Shown here: positions 18,628 to 27,039 of the stretch, one piece after another
How positions within the stretch are numbered: the first letter of the stretch is position 1
Layout: each line of letters opens with the position of its first letter
Assembly: GCA_017305595.1 (NCBI GenBank)
Contig: JAFKKL010000016.1
Span: 1-36,099 of the forward strand
Reading direction: 5' to 3'
Length of the DNA stretch: 36,099 nt
DNA from: Hyphomicrobiales bacterium
Lineage (GTDB): Bacteria; Pseudomonadota; Alphaproteobacteria; Rhizobiales; Xanthobacteraceae
Translations under genes and position numbers: made by a program
Notes under the pieces: model-generated
Seen by the model: the letters and a program-made list of their open reading frames with translations, nothing else
Databases searched by the model: none
What the model was told of the DNA's origin: nothing

Positions 18628-19839
18628 TCACAGTGGCAGAGCTTCGCCCTCATAAGCGCCGTCGACCGGCTTGCTGACACGAACCAATCCCCACAAATTC
18701 CGATAATCCGCATTGCCCGTTGTATGCGTCTCGCTCGAGAAATTCGGATTGCCCATGACGAGCGACACATCGCTAGGTAAATCGGACGTTCCGATCGACT
18801 CCAGCGTGGCTTTCAAGGCTTCTGCACCGATCCCGCCGGTCTTGGCTTGCGACGTCTTACACGTCCACGCAAAAAGATGGACCACATCGCGAGCGACGCT
18901 GCTAATCGCCAGGTTCTGAATTGGTCCGACCTTCCGAAGCTCGCCGATCAGTTGATCGCGCGCGGGCGAACTCGTCTTGAGTTGCGTCCCAATGCGATAG
19001 TTCACGGCAAAAAACTGATCGTGAACTGCACTCGGCACCTGCTCCGTAAGATCGCCATACAAAGCGGCAGGTTCTCCGACGACCTTCGCTTTCCAACCCA
19101 GAGTTTGCAATCCCAACATCACAACGCGCACACCTTCGCGCGCGACTGTGCTGAAGGCAATGATGTCAGCGCCGGCCTCGCGAAGGCTTTGCAGTTGCGG
19201 CGTAAGGTCCTTGGCGTCGCCCGAGTGTTGTTTGTAGCCGACTACCGGCAGGCCGTAGGTTTGGGGAAGTTCGGCGGCGAGGCCGTCGCCGAGAGCGACC
19301 TGAGGCGGATTAGTGCTCACGAGAATTCCAACCTTGGTGCCACCCAACCTTTTCATGGCCGCCGCCATTGGCGCGATTCTCTTGGTGGCAAGATCGGCCA
19401 ACTGGAAACTGTAGGGAAACTTTGCGGCATCGCCGATTTGCGGGCTTGCGCCGTTGCTAAGCGTAACAATTTTATTTGCCGTCGTGAACGGGAGCACCGC
19501 CATCGTCGTGCCACTGATGACGCCAGGATAGAGAAAATCGACTCGTTGTTCGGATACCAACTCTTTTGCTGCCAGCAGCGCTCGTCCCGGATTGGTGGCA
19601 TCGTCTCGAACCAATAGCTGAACCTGGCGACCAAGAATTCCGCCAGCTGCATTGACCTGACTGATCCCCACCGTAAGTCCCGCCGACACGAAGTCTCCGT
19701 ATTGAGACGCCAGCCCGGTTTTTGGCAAGACCGCTCCAATCACGAACGGCTTGTCAGCGGCGCGGGAAAAATTCGAACGAAGAATAAAGGGCGCAGACGC
19801 CAGTCCACAGAGCATCATTCGCCGGTTGATGTTCGACAT
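18628..19839 (-). CDS. ABC transporter substrate-binding protein, Liv/HAAT type (operon 1)
   Basis: A 403-residue periplasmic binding protein of the type I fold (Peripla_BP_6). The N-terminus MSNINRRMMLCGLASAPFIL has a twin-Arg followed by a hydrophobic stretch, so export may be by Tat or Sec; maturation is likely after FSRAAD. The mature start PFVIGAVLPKTGLASQYGDF and VNAAGGILGRQVQLLVRDDATNPGRALLAAKELV are family hallmarks of Leu/Ile/Val-like and aromatic-acid binding proteins. GGAGC about 8 bases upstream supports 19839. It is the last gene of operon 1, 3 bases after livF. Ligand unknown. Confidence 0.92.
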   Translation of the reverse strand: MSNINRRMMLCGLASAPFILRSNFSRAADKPFVIGAVLPKTGLASQYGDFVSAGLTVGISQVNAAGGILGRQVQLLVRDDATNPGRALLAAKELVSEQRVDFLYPGVISGTTMAVLPFTTANKIVTLSNGASPQIGDAAKFPYSFQLADLATKRIAPMAAAMKRLGGTKVGILVSTNPPQVALGDGLAAELPQTYGLPVVGYKQHSGDAKDLTPQLQSLREAGADIIAFSTVAREGVRVVMLGLQTLGWKAKVVGEPAALYGDLTEQVPSAVHDQFFAVNYRIGTQLKTSSPARDQLIGELRKVGPIQNLAISSVARDVVHLFAWTCKTSQAKTGGIGAEALKATLESIGTSDLPSDVSLVMGNPNFSSETHTTGNADYRNLWGLVRVSKPVDGAYEGEALPL

Positions 19840-19842
19840 CGA

Positions 19843-20538
19843 TCAAGCTCCAGATTTTTCAAGGGATGGTAACAACTTCTCGATCGGCCCATGGGCGGCG
19901 ATCTCGCCGACTTCAAGCAGGTAGACGTCATTCGTCAGGCCGTTCAGCCAGCCCGGATGCTGTTCAACGACCAGAGTCGGCAATCCGGTCGCGGCAAGAC
20001 GCGCGATCAAACTGAACAGTTCTCGTGCAACGGGTGGCGCGAGGCCGGCGGAAGGTTCATCCAAAAGGATCAAGCTGGGCTCGGAGACGAAGGTGACGGC
20101 GAGCGCCAGGGCCTGTCTTTGGCCGCCGCTCAGCAATCCGGCTTTCCGGCCCTGTAGCGGCTCAAGGATGGGAAACCACTCCCAGATCCTGTTCAACTCA
20201 CGCGGAGTATGCCCGCGTGCACGCGCCAGTCGTTGGCCGAGGATCAAGTTCTGGGTCACGGTGAGGGACGCAGGCAAACGGCCGCCCTCCCGCAGCAGCG
20301 TCAAGCCTAGCAAGGCCCGCTCGGACGGTCGCAGCTTTTCAAGCGACGTTCCGCCGAACCGAACTTGTCCACGGCATTGATCGTGTAGACCCGCAATGCA
20401 ACGGACGAGGGTCGTTTTGCCTGCGCCGTTGTGACCGAGAATCCCCACCACCTGCCCCTTCTCGACGCTGAGGCTGACGCTGTTGAGCGCAAGGGCTTGG
20501 CCATACCAGGCGGAGAGATTCTCGACTTCGAGTTTCAT
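19843..20538 (-). CDS. livF: ABC transporter ATP-binding protein, LivF type (operon 1)
   Basis: A 231-residue ATPase energising a branched-chain-amino-acid-type importer. Walker A GHNGAGKTT is at 35-43, the signature LSGGQRQ at 136-142, Walker B LILLDEP at 156-162, and the switch His lies in VVEQHPGW. LivF-class features include the short length and the LLREGGRLPASLTVTQNLILG segment. Its ATG overlaps the stop of the LivMG fusion gene by four bases. Together with that protein's C-terminal ATPase it would form the heterodimeric motor. The symbol states family class; the transported compound is unknown. Confidence 0.93.
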   Translation of the reverse strand: MKLEVENLSAWYGQALALNSVSLSVEKGQVVGILGHNGAGKTTLVRCIAGLHDQCRGQVRFGGTSLEKLRPSERALLGLTLLREGGRLPASLTVTQNLILGQRLARARGHTPRELNRIWEWFPILEPLQGRKAGLLSGGQRQALALAVTFVSEPSLILLDEPSAGLAPPVARELFSLIARLAATGLPTLVVEQHPGWLNGLTNDVYLLEVGEIAAHGPIEKLLPSLEKSGA

Positions 20539-22436
20539 GATTCAACCTTCTGTGTGGTTGGCGTCGGATCATGTCGAAGATAGGTTTCGAGCCTCTCTGG
20601 AAGCGCCTCGTCGAGATCAGCGCGACAGGTCACCTGGCCATTTTCCAGCAACATCAGGCTGTCGCAAATTCTGAGGACAAACGGGACATTGTGTTCGACA
20701 ACAAGGATCGTGATACCCTGCGCTGCGAGTTCCTGCAGCCGATCACCCAGATCCTGCCGCTCCTTCTCGTTGAGGCCTGCAGCGGGTTCGTCGAGGAGCA
20801 GGATCGTCGGCTTGGACACGGCAGCACGTCCGATTTCAACGATGCGCTTGAAGCCGAGCGACAACTCCGCAATCGGTCGACCCAGAGTTTCCGGGGCGAA
20901 CCGCATTGCCCGAAAAATTTCAAGCGCCGCGGTTCGACGCCGCCGTTCCCGCGCGATATCGCGGGGAAGCCGAAGCACTGCGGAGATGAGATCACTGTTC
21001 TCATGGCCGACAAGGCCGATCTCAATATTCTCCAGCGACGTTAGTTCATCGATCAGTTGGGGCACCTGAAATGTTCGCCCAATTCCCGCAAGCGCCAATT
21101 CGTCAACGCGCCAACCGGTGACGTCGGCGTCGCGATAACGAATATCGCCGGCATCCGGTGCTATAAAGCCTGAAAGAACATTCAGAAACGTCGATTTTCC
21201 CGAACCATTCGGGCCGATCAAACCCACCAGTTCGCCTTGCCGAATCGACATGTCGATTCCCTGCAACGCCCTGACGCCACCAAACGTTTTCATAACTCCG
21301 CGTGCCTTCAGGATCTCCGGCCCGAATTCACGACGAGTCCGGATTGACGGATTGCCAGACCCGCTGTCGCCAACCGGCGCGACCGGCATCGAATCGGCAA
21401 CGGCCGACGATGGCGTGCGACGCGACACCCACCGACGTATCAACGGTACAAATCCATCCGGCACTACGATCGCCGAGATCAGCAATCCCGCACCCAGCGC
21501 CACGGCGTTGTAAACGCTGAACGGCCCGACCCAGAAGCTCAGCGCAATCAGCGGCGCCATTCCGACGATTGGCCCCCATAGCGTTCCGGCGCCGCCTAAC
21601 ATAACGCCGGTAAGTAGCAGGAGGGTAAGACTGATCCCGAACGAGTCGGCGTTTACGAACGCATCTGTGAAGGCTTGCAAGGCGCCTGCGAGCGCAGCCG
21701 GCCCGGCAGCGAGCAGATAAACGGTGAAGCGAATGCGGTTGGGCCGAAGACCGATCGCTGCAGACGCTGTCCCGATATCGCGCACGGCCCGAAGCCGATA
21801 ACCCCAGCCCGAACGCACAAGGTTGGCGACAAGCAGACCCACCAATGCAAGCAGCAGCAGCGTGACTTCGTACAACACCCAGTCAGAAAGCAAGTAGCCT
21901 AGGAAAGACGGCGGCTGAATTCCGGTCAATCCGAACTCGCCACCTGTCCAATGCTCCGTCAGCACAACGACGCGCGGCAGCACAAGCACCGCGAACATCG
22001 TGATCAGCGCGAGATACCAGCCGCGCACGCGAAGGCCGGGCAGCATCACAGCGGCGCCAGCGGCTAGACCGCCTGCGATGCCCCCCAGAACAGCAAACGG
22101 AAAAGAAACACCCGCATGGGCACTGAGCATTCCGGCGGCATAGGCGCCCGCGGCCATGACAACGGCGTGGCCGAGGACCAGTTCTCCGGTGAAACCAATC
22201 GCCAAGTTTAAGCCAACGGCAGCCATCACATAAGCCAGCGCAACACCGTAACGTGCGTAGGCGTAAGTGCCCTGCGATATCAGAGGAATGAGGCCAAGCC
22301 CGATGAGGATCAGAATCGCGATCGCCACATTGATGTGACGCAAGCGAGCTTTCCGTGCGATCCACGCAGAGAATTCCCGCGAGACCGCATCATTGTCGAG
22401 TGCAGTTACTGGAGGCTTCCTTGCAAGGTCATGCAT
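20535..22436 (-). CDS. fused ABC permease and ATPase, LivM-LivG type (operon 1)
   Basis: A 633-residue fusion. Residues 1 to about 340 are a LivM permease: eight or so helices, with VMAAVGLNLAIGFTGELVLGHA at 70-91 and GAGTLWGPIVG at 282-292. A Ser/Pro-rich linker (about 341-372) leads to a LivG ATPase: Walker A GPNGSGKST at 408-416, GIGRTFQVPQLIDELTSLENI, a signature read as LSLGFKR (525-531) rather than the usual LPYGxQR/LSGGQ, and Walker B ILLLDEP at 545-551 with VVEHNVPFV following. Membrane channel half and one ATPase are thus one chain. No frame break lies between the two parts. It starts one base after the livH stop. Confidence 0.93.
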   Translation of the reverse strand: MHDLARKPPVTALDNDAVSREFSAWIARKARLRHINVAIAILILIGLGLIPLISQGTYAYARYGVALAYVMAAVGLNLAIGFTGELVLGHAVVMAAGAYAAGMLSAHAGVSFPFAVLGGIAGGLAAGAAVMLPGLRVRGWYLALITMFAVLVLPRVVVLTEHWTGGEFGLTGIQPPSFLGYLLSDWVLYEVTLLLLALVGLLVANLVRSGWGYRLRAVRDIGTASAAIGLRPNRIRFTVYLLAAGPAALAGALQAFTDAFVNADSFGISLTLLLLTGVMLGGAGTLWGPIVGMAPLIALSFWVGPFSVYNAVALGAGLLISAIVVPDGFVPLIRRWVSRRTPSSAVADSMPVAPVGDSGSGNPSIRTRREFGPEILKARGVMKTFGGVRALQGIDMSIRQGELVGLIGPNGSGKSTFLNVLSGFIAPDAGDIRYRDADVTGWRVDELALAGIGRTFQVPQLIDELTSLENIEIGLVGHENSDLISAVLRLPRDIARERRRRTAALEIFRAMRFAPETLGRPIAELSLGFKRIVEIGRAAVSKPTILLLDEPAAGLNEKERQDLGDRLQELAAQGITILVVEHNVPFVLRICDSLMLLENGQVTCRADLDEALPERLETYLRHDPTPTTQKVES

Positions 22437-22437
22437 C

Positions 22438-23346
22438 TTAGACCTCGCGTAGATTGGTCGATCCGAAGAGACCGGCAGTGCCGTACAACCCTGAAGGCTT
22501 CACGACGAGGAAAGCGACAACGACGATCCACAGGACAGGCAGCGTAACCTGAGGATTTGCAATCGCGGGCAGGACGCCGGTGAGAATGCCAACGATCGCG
22601 CCCCCGACCAAGGCGCCCGCGAAACTGCCGAACCCACCGATCGCCATCGCGGCGAAACCGTAAATTGCAAGTTCCTGCGCGGTGAATGCCGAAGCCGAGA
22701 TGATGGGGGCGACCAGAAAGCCGGCCACGCCGGACAAGCCACCAGCAATCGCAAAGGCCAGCAGAATAACAATCCGGGTATCGATTCCGAGGAGCTGCGC
22801 GCCTTCGGGATCTTCCAGGGTTATCCGAAAGACAGAGCCGACGACGGTCTTTCTGATAACAATTTCGATGGTCATGGTCAGAAAAATTCCCACAACGATC
22901 ACCAGCAAATAGGTCGGCCGCAGGGGAATTGATCCGATCAAGAGCGGGCTATCCGACACATAGGGCGGGACCGGCTGGGAATCGGCGCCGAACAGCAGCG
23001 CCGCGATCGCATTCGCCGCGATTCCAAGCCCGATCGTCGACAGCATAGTGGAATGTGCGAAAGATTTCGTGCGGCCAATAACGGGCCAGACTGCGATAAG
23101 ATGCGTAAGTACGCCTGCTATGGCACCGAGCAGGACAACGCCAGCGGCGACCGCCAGCACGGGCCAGCCAAACTGAACACCAAGAACCAGCGCCAGAATG
23201 GTGCCGATCATAACGATCGTCCCTTGCGCGAAGTTGAAAACACCACTCGCCGCCAGAACCAAGGTAAAGCTGATCGCAATCAGAACGTAGATGCTGGCCA
23301 ACGCCAGCCCCGTGATCAGCCCAAGAATAATGATTGTCGCACTCAT
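22438..23346 (-). CDS. livH: ABC transporter permease, LivH type (operon 1)
   Basis: A 302-residue inner-membrane permease with about eight helices. The family motif SGVFNFAQGTIVMIG is at 34-48, and GIDTRIVILLAFAIAGGLSGVAGFLVAP and MAIGGFGSFAGALVGGAIVG mark the coupling region facing the ATPases. It pairs with the permease half of the adjacent LivMG fusion. ATG 23346 has GGGAG upstream. The hydrolase gene ends 27 bases before it, so all five genes of operon 1 are likely one transcript. Confidence 0.93.
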   Translation of the reverse strand: MSATIIILGLITGLALASIYVLIAISFTLVLAASGVFNFAQGTIVMIGTILALVLGVQFGWPVLAVAAGVVLLGAIAGVLTHLIAVWPVIGRTKSFAHSTMLSTIGLGIAANAIAALLFGADSQPVPPYVSDSPLLIGSIPLRPTYLLVIVVGIFLTMTIEIVIRKTVVGSVFRITLEDPEGAQLLGIDTRIVILLAFAIAGGLSGVAGFLVAPIISASAFTAQELAIYGFAAMAIGGFGSFAGALVGGAIVGILTGVLPAIANPQVTLPVLWIVVVAFLVVKPSGLYGTAGLFGSTNLREV

Positions 23347-23373
23347 GCAACGCTCCCGCCGGCTTTCGAGGGA

Positions 23374-24270
23374 TTAGACCTTCTGGATCTGCATCCCGGG
23401 ATTGGCGAGGCCCTTGACCAGGCTGCGCGGATCGCGCGCGCCCCATCGACCTCGCTCGACAGTCGACAAGAACGACTGGACGGCGGCGTTAAAAGCTGCG
23501 GGCTCTTCCAGGTTCACCGCGTGGCCGGTTCGCGGTGCGACCCATAACCCCGATGAGGGAATCGTCCGCTTCAGGAACAGATTGATATCGAGGCATGGCT
23601 CATCCTCGTCACCAACAGCAAGAAGGACGGGAATGGTGAGGGACTTCAACTCATCTTCGAAATCATAGAGCGAGGGGCGAGCTTTTTGATAATAGCGCAA
23701 AGTCATCGCAGACCCTTCAGCGGAATGTTCACCGAGATGCTCGACAAACTCGTCCCACCCTCGGGGGTCTTTGTTCTGCAACTGAATCCGCGTCGCCCCC
23801 AATCCAATTTCGCTCGCCATATCTCTTGAACCTTTTTCAAGAAAGCCACGTGCCATTTCCTCGGCATGGACCTTGAAAGATTCACGATGGGCATTTGCCG
23901 CCCCCGAACCGCAACCGGCGATCACGAGCGAGCGAGCCATTTCGGGATAGCGAAGACCGAACAACAGCGAGGCGTAAGCCCCCATGCTCAATCCAACGAC
24001 ATGAGCATTAGCGACGCCGATGTGATTGATAACCGCGGCAATGTCGTCAGCCGCGTGAATATGACCGTAAGCCGAAGCCTCCGTTGGTACGTCCGACGGC
24101 GGATATCCCCGCGCATTGAAGGCGATGCATCGATATTCCCTCGAGAACCATCGAAGCTGGGTTTCCCATTCACGGGCATCGGAGCCGAATTCATGCACGA
24201 AAATAATCGGCTCACCTGTTCCGACTTCTTCGTAATGCAGACGTACGGCCCCAGCTTGCGCGAATGGCAT
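23374..24270 (-). CDS. alpha/beta hydrolase (3-oxoadipate enol-lactonase-like)
   Basis: A 298-residue hydrolase. The catalytic triad can be placed: nucleophile Ser95 in GLSMG (93-97), Asp near 221-223 in GDEDEP, and His250 in GHAVNLE. The oxyanion stretch FVHEFGSDAREWE lies at about 24-36. The size and the RLHYEEVGTGEPI start resemble PcaD-type enol-lactonases and meta-cleavage-product hydrolases, so a lactone or ester of an aromatic catabolite is a reasonable guess but no more. GGAGG 8 bases upstream fixes ATG 24270; an in-frame ATG at 24348 would run into the operator region. It is the first gene of operon 1, so uptake and hydrolysis seem to be one function. Confidence 0.9.
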   Translation of the reverse strand: MPFAQAGAVRLHYEEVGTGEPIIFVHEFGSDAREWETQLRWFSREYRCIAFNARGYPPSDVPTEASAYGHIHAADDIAAVINHIGVANAHVVGLSMGAYASLLFGLRYPEMARSLVIAGCGSGAANAHRESFKVHAEEMARGFLEKGSRDMASEIGLGATRIQLQNKDPRGWDEFVEHLGEHSAEGSAMTLRYYQKARPSLYDFEDELKSLTIPVLLAVGDEDEPCLDINLFLKRTIPSSGLWVAPRTGHAVNLEEPAAFNAAVQSFLSTVERGRWGARDPRSLVKGLANPGMQIQKV

Positions 24271-24327
24271 TGTTGTTACCTCCCTGCCGGACGTCAGTGC
24301 CCCGGTCTGGCACAACCTTACTGGAAT

Positions 24328-24333
24328 ATTATA
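24328..24333 (-). promoter_or_regulatory. -10 box of operon 1 promoter
   Basis: On the minus strand this reads TATAAT, a perfect -10, about 58 bases before the hydrolase start. The -35 is poor (about GATTTG at 17 bp spacing). The first of two operator-like sites lies just upstream of the -10, inside the spacer, where a bound repressor would block polymerase. Confidence 0.45.
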
Positions 24334-24342
24334 CGACGTCAA

Positions 24343-24372
24343 TGGCATACCAAATCACCCAATAGTATGCCA
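24343..24372. promoter_or_regulatory. paired GntR-type operator sites, operon 1 / gntR divergent promoter region
   Basis: TGGCATACCA (24343-24352) and, on the other strand, TGGCATACTA (24372-24363) are near-palindromic sites with centres 20 bp apart. They match TGGTATACAA and TGGTATAATT upstream of operon 2. The form TGGTATACCA is typical of operators of FadR/FCD-type GntR regulators, and a gene for one begins 67 bases away. Confidence 0.6.
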
Positions 24373-24438
24373 ACAGGGGTTGCAGGGGCTCGCTTTTGAT
24401 TTTAGAGAAAATGTGTCTCATCTCTCACCAGCGACAGC

Positions 24439-25131
24439 ATGACATCGCCGCCTGCCTCAAACGCCGACACGCCTCTCGCTCTCGGACAGCGCGAGCGAGC
24501 ACAGCTCGCTATCGAGCATGACATCGCGTCCGGCACGTATAAGGCCGGGCAGCGCCTGGATGAGCGAGAAATAGCAAGCCGGCTGAATATTTCGCGCACC
24601 CCCGTTCGCGAGGCGCTTAACCGCCTGGCGTCAATCGGCCTCGTGGACGCGCGCCCAAACCAAGGCTGCTTCGTCGCATCGCTAACGTTTCAAGACTTTC
24701 TGCAACAGTACGAATTGATGGCCGACCTGGAGGCGCTTTGCGCCAAGCTGGCTGCTCGACGCATGGAAGAAGTCGCCCGCGTCAAGCTTCGGCAACTATC
24801 CTTGGATGGCCTGCGTAGCGCCGAGCAGAATAACATCGAGGCTTACGTTCCGATTAATCTCGAATTCCATCGTATTATCTACGAAGCAACGAAGAATCGT
24901 TTTCTGGAACAGTCGATTCTCGATCTGCGTCGTCGCATGGCTCATTATCGCGGATTTTCCATCCGGCTTCCCGGACGCATTATGCTGTCAGCCAACGAGC
25001 ATATTATGATCACCGATGCGATCGTGCGTTCAGACTCCGACGAAGCGTATCGGCTCATGCGTTGGCATATGGAAGTGCTTCGACCCGAAGCATCGGACTT
25101 CCTTATCGCGATCTCGCGGACTCTTTCCTGA
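24439..25131 (+). CDS. GntR-family (FadR/FCD subfamily) transcriptional regulator
   Basis: A 230-residue regulator. Residues of about 18-80 are the winged helix: LDEREIASRLNISRTPVREALNRLASIGLVDARPNQGCFV is textbook GntR. Residues 90-225 are an FCD ligand domain with His144 (NLEFHRIIYEATKN), His188 (ANEHIMI) and His210 (RWHMEVL) as likely metal ligands; the Asp often found four residues before the first His is Asn140. FCD regulators commonly bind a carboxylate and release DNA. A candidate promoter is TTGCAG (24380) and TAGAGA (24403), 17 bp apart. It is divergent from operon 1, and its last 29 bases overlap the end of operon 2 livM on the opposite strand. I infer that it represses both transport operons. 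Confidence 0.93.
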   Translation: MTSPPASNADTPLALGQRERAQLAIEHDIASGTYKAGQRLDEREIASRLNISRTPVREALNRLASIGLVDARPNQGCFVASLTFQDFLQQYELMADLEALCAKLAARRMEEVARVKLRQLSLDGLRSAEQNNIEAYVPINLEFHRIIYEATKNRFLEQSILDLRRRMAHYRGFSIRLPGRIMLSANEHIMITDAIVRSDSDEAYRLMRWHMEVLRPEASDFLIAISRTLS

Positions 25132-26188
25132 GAGATACTTCGCCGTCGTTCAACTCAACGGTCTGCCTTCTCCGGACCGCCGGCTTGATGGCATCGACTA
25201 TCAGGCGAACCAGCCCCTTTGGCCACAGCACAAGCATCAAGACGAGAACGGTGCCGAGAACAACCTTGTTGCCGTCGCCACCAATGGACAGATAGTTTTG
25301 CTGAATAAGCAGAAGGGTCACACCAATCGTCGAAGCCAGCAGAATCCGCGTGCCGACGAGAATGATGGACGTCAGCATCATCGTGAGAAAATACATGTCA
25401 AACATATCGGGCCCAACATATGCCCTCTGATAGGCATAGAGCCATCCTGCAAGGGCTGTGATCGGCGCGGAGACCACGAAAACCAGAAAGCGTACTCGGT
25501 GCGCGTCGAGTCCCGAGGATGTCGCAAGCGGTGCATTCATTTGCACCATGAGCGCCTGCATCCCAAGCCGCGAACGGCGAAATCGCGCGACAAACCCCAG
25601 CGATAGAAGAAGAAGCGCGAAAGCAATCGGCCACAGATCAGCGCTCGACCGCCCCGTGAAATCAGCAATCCCGAACGGCAGATGAAGCGGTGGAATGCCA
25701 ACAATGCCGTCGGAGCCGCCAAGCGCGTCGGTATTGAATGTAATCTCGGCGACCACCACCGCCGCGGCGTAAGTAGCAAGCGAGAAGACAAACTCCCGCG
25801 TTCGAAGCGTGGCTAGGCCGAGCATCGTCGCGGCCAGCACCGACAGAGCGATCGCCGCTGCGGCGGTTGTCCACCCGTTCACATCCCAGGTTGTGGACGG
25901 AATTGCCGCCGCATAACCACCGATCGCCCAAAAAATGGTGTGGCCGAGACTGACCTCGCCGAGATAGGACAAAACCACATCCACACCCAGCGCCATGACC
26001 GAAAGGATCGCGATCGTAACAAAGAGGCCGTAAACGACCGTCGAACCACCGAGCCATGCCGGAAGCAGGTAGACGATGATGCATCCGATCACCATCAAGA
26101 GCAGTGACGCACTTTTCCGATAACGCGCTGAACGACCGATGCTCCCATCTCCCGAAGACACTTCGACGGAATTTGTATAATGAATCAT
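25103..26188 (-). CDS. livM: ABC transporter permease, LivM type (operon 2)
   Basis: A 361-residue inner-membrane permease. A hydrophilic N-terminus of about 25 residues leads into some eight to ten helices; VDVVLSYLGEVSLGHTIFWAIGGYAAA is the conserved LivM segment, and ALAGWLYAYQRAYVGPDMFDM precedes the ATPase-coupling region. The C-terminal tail is basic (RRRQTVELNDGEVSLRKESARSR). Its start overlaps the livH stop in an ATGA. It is the last gene of operon 2, and its end overlaps the gntR end convergently. Confidence 0.92.
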   Translation of the reverse strand: MIHYTNSVEVSSGDGSIGRSARYRKSASLLLMVIGCIIVYLLPAWLGGSTVVYGLFVTIAILSVMALGVDVVLSYLGEVSLGHTIFWAIGGYAAAIPSTTWDVNGWTTAAAAIALSVLAATMLGLATLRTREFVFSLATYAAAVVVAEITFNTDALGGSDGIVGIPPLHLPFGIADFTGRSSADLWPIAFALLLLSLGFVARFRRSRLGMQALMVQMNAPLATSSGLDAHRVRFLVFVVSAPITALAGWLYAYQRAYVGPDMFDMYFLTMMLTSIILVGTRILLASTIGVTLLLIQQNYLSIGGDGNKVVLGTVLVLMLVLWPKGLVRLIVDAIKPAVRRRQTVELNDGEVSLRKESARSR

Positions 26189-27039
26189 CGCGTCCTCAGC
26201 CCCTCTGGTTTCGCGATCAGAAATGCCAACAACACGGCGAAGATGGCCGCCGTGGTATATGCTGGCGTTACCAGCGCTCCGAAAAAGGAGGTGAAAAGCC
26301 CGAGCAGCATCCCCACGATCAGCGCGCCTCCGACATTGCCGATTCCGCCTAGAACCACGATCACAAAAGTGATGATGACCTCCTCGAAACCCATGCTCGT
26401 CAAAATCGGCGTGCGAGGCGCGACCAGGACAGCCGCGAGCGCGACCAACACCGCCTCAAGCACGAAGATCGCGATGTAGACGGAGCGGGAGTCGATCCCG
26501 AACAATTGGGCAAGTTTCGGATCTTCCGCCACCGACCGAATGATGGCGCCCTGACGGGTCCGTTGCAGCACCAACCACACCACCCCATACAGGATCAGCG
26601 TAACGACGAAAATCAGGAGTTCCTGGCTGGTGAACCAGACATCGCCGAATTGAATCTTCTGCTGCACCAGTTCTGTCGTAATCGTATGTGGCGCGCCGCC
26701 GAACAACAAACCCGCCACTCCCTGCAAGATGTAGCCGAAACCTAAGGTCACGATCATGAGGCTGGTGAGATTCTGGGTCATCACCAAACGTCCCATCATC
26801 AACTGCATCCCGACGCCCAGCAGCGCCATCGCCACGATCGATATGGCGGCCGCAAGGGGATACCCGATGCCTGAGCGTGTCAGGATGAACCAGCAGATGA
26901 AAGCGGCGAGCATATACATCTGCCCGTGCGCGAAATTGACCAAGCGCGCTGCACCGAGAAGGATGGTCCACCCCAGAGCGACGCAGGCATAGCCGGACCC
27001 GATCACGAGACCATTGATAGCCTGCTGGGCGACATTCAT
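26185..27039 (-). CDS. livH: ABC transporter permease, LivH type (operon 2)
   Basis: A 284-residue permease. NGLVIGSGYACVALGWTILLGAARLVNFAHGQMYML at the N-terminus carries the LivH NFAHG motif (about residues 36-40); VVLGGIGNVGGALIVGMLLG near 230-250 is the coupling region. Length and topology are normal for LivH. ATGA overlaps at both ends couple it to livF upstream and livM downstream. Confidence 0.93.
   Translation of the reverse strand: MNVAQQAINGLVIGSGYACVALGWTILLGAARLVNFAHGQMYMLAAFICWFILTRSGIGYPLAAAISIVAMALLGVGMQLMMGRLVMTQNLTSLMIVTLGFGYILQGVAGLLFGGAPHTITTELVQQKIQFGDVWFTSQELLIFVVTLILYGVVWLVLQRTRQGAIIRSVAEDPKLAQLFGIDSRSVYIAIFVLEAVLVALAAVLVAPRTPILTSMGFEEVIITFVIVVLGGIGNVGGALIVGMLLGLFTSFFGALVTPAYTTAAIFAVLLAFLIAKPEGLRTR

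Noticed and set aside
24402-24599. A 65-codon minus-strand frame opposite the gntR start
   Set aside because: Shadow of the winged-helix region of gntR, with no support of its own.
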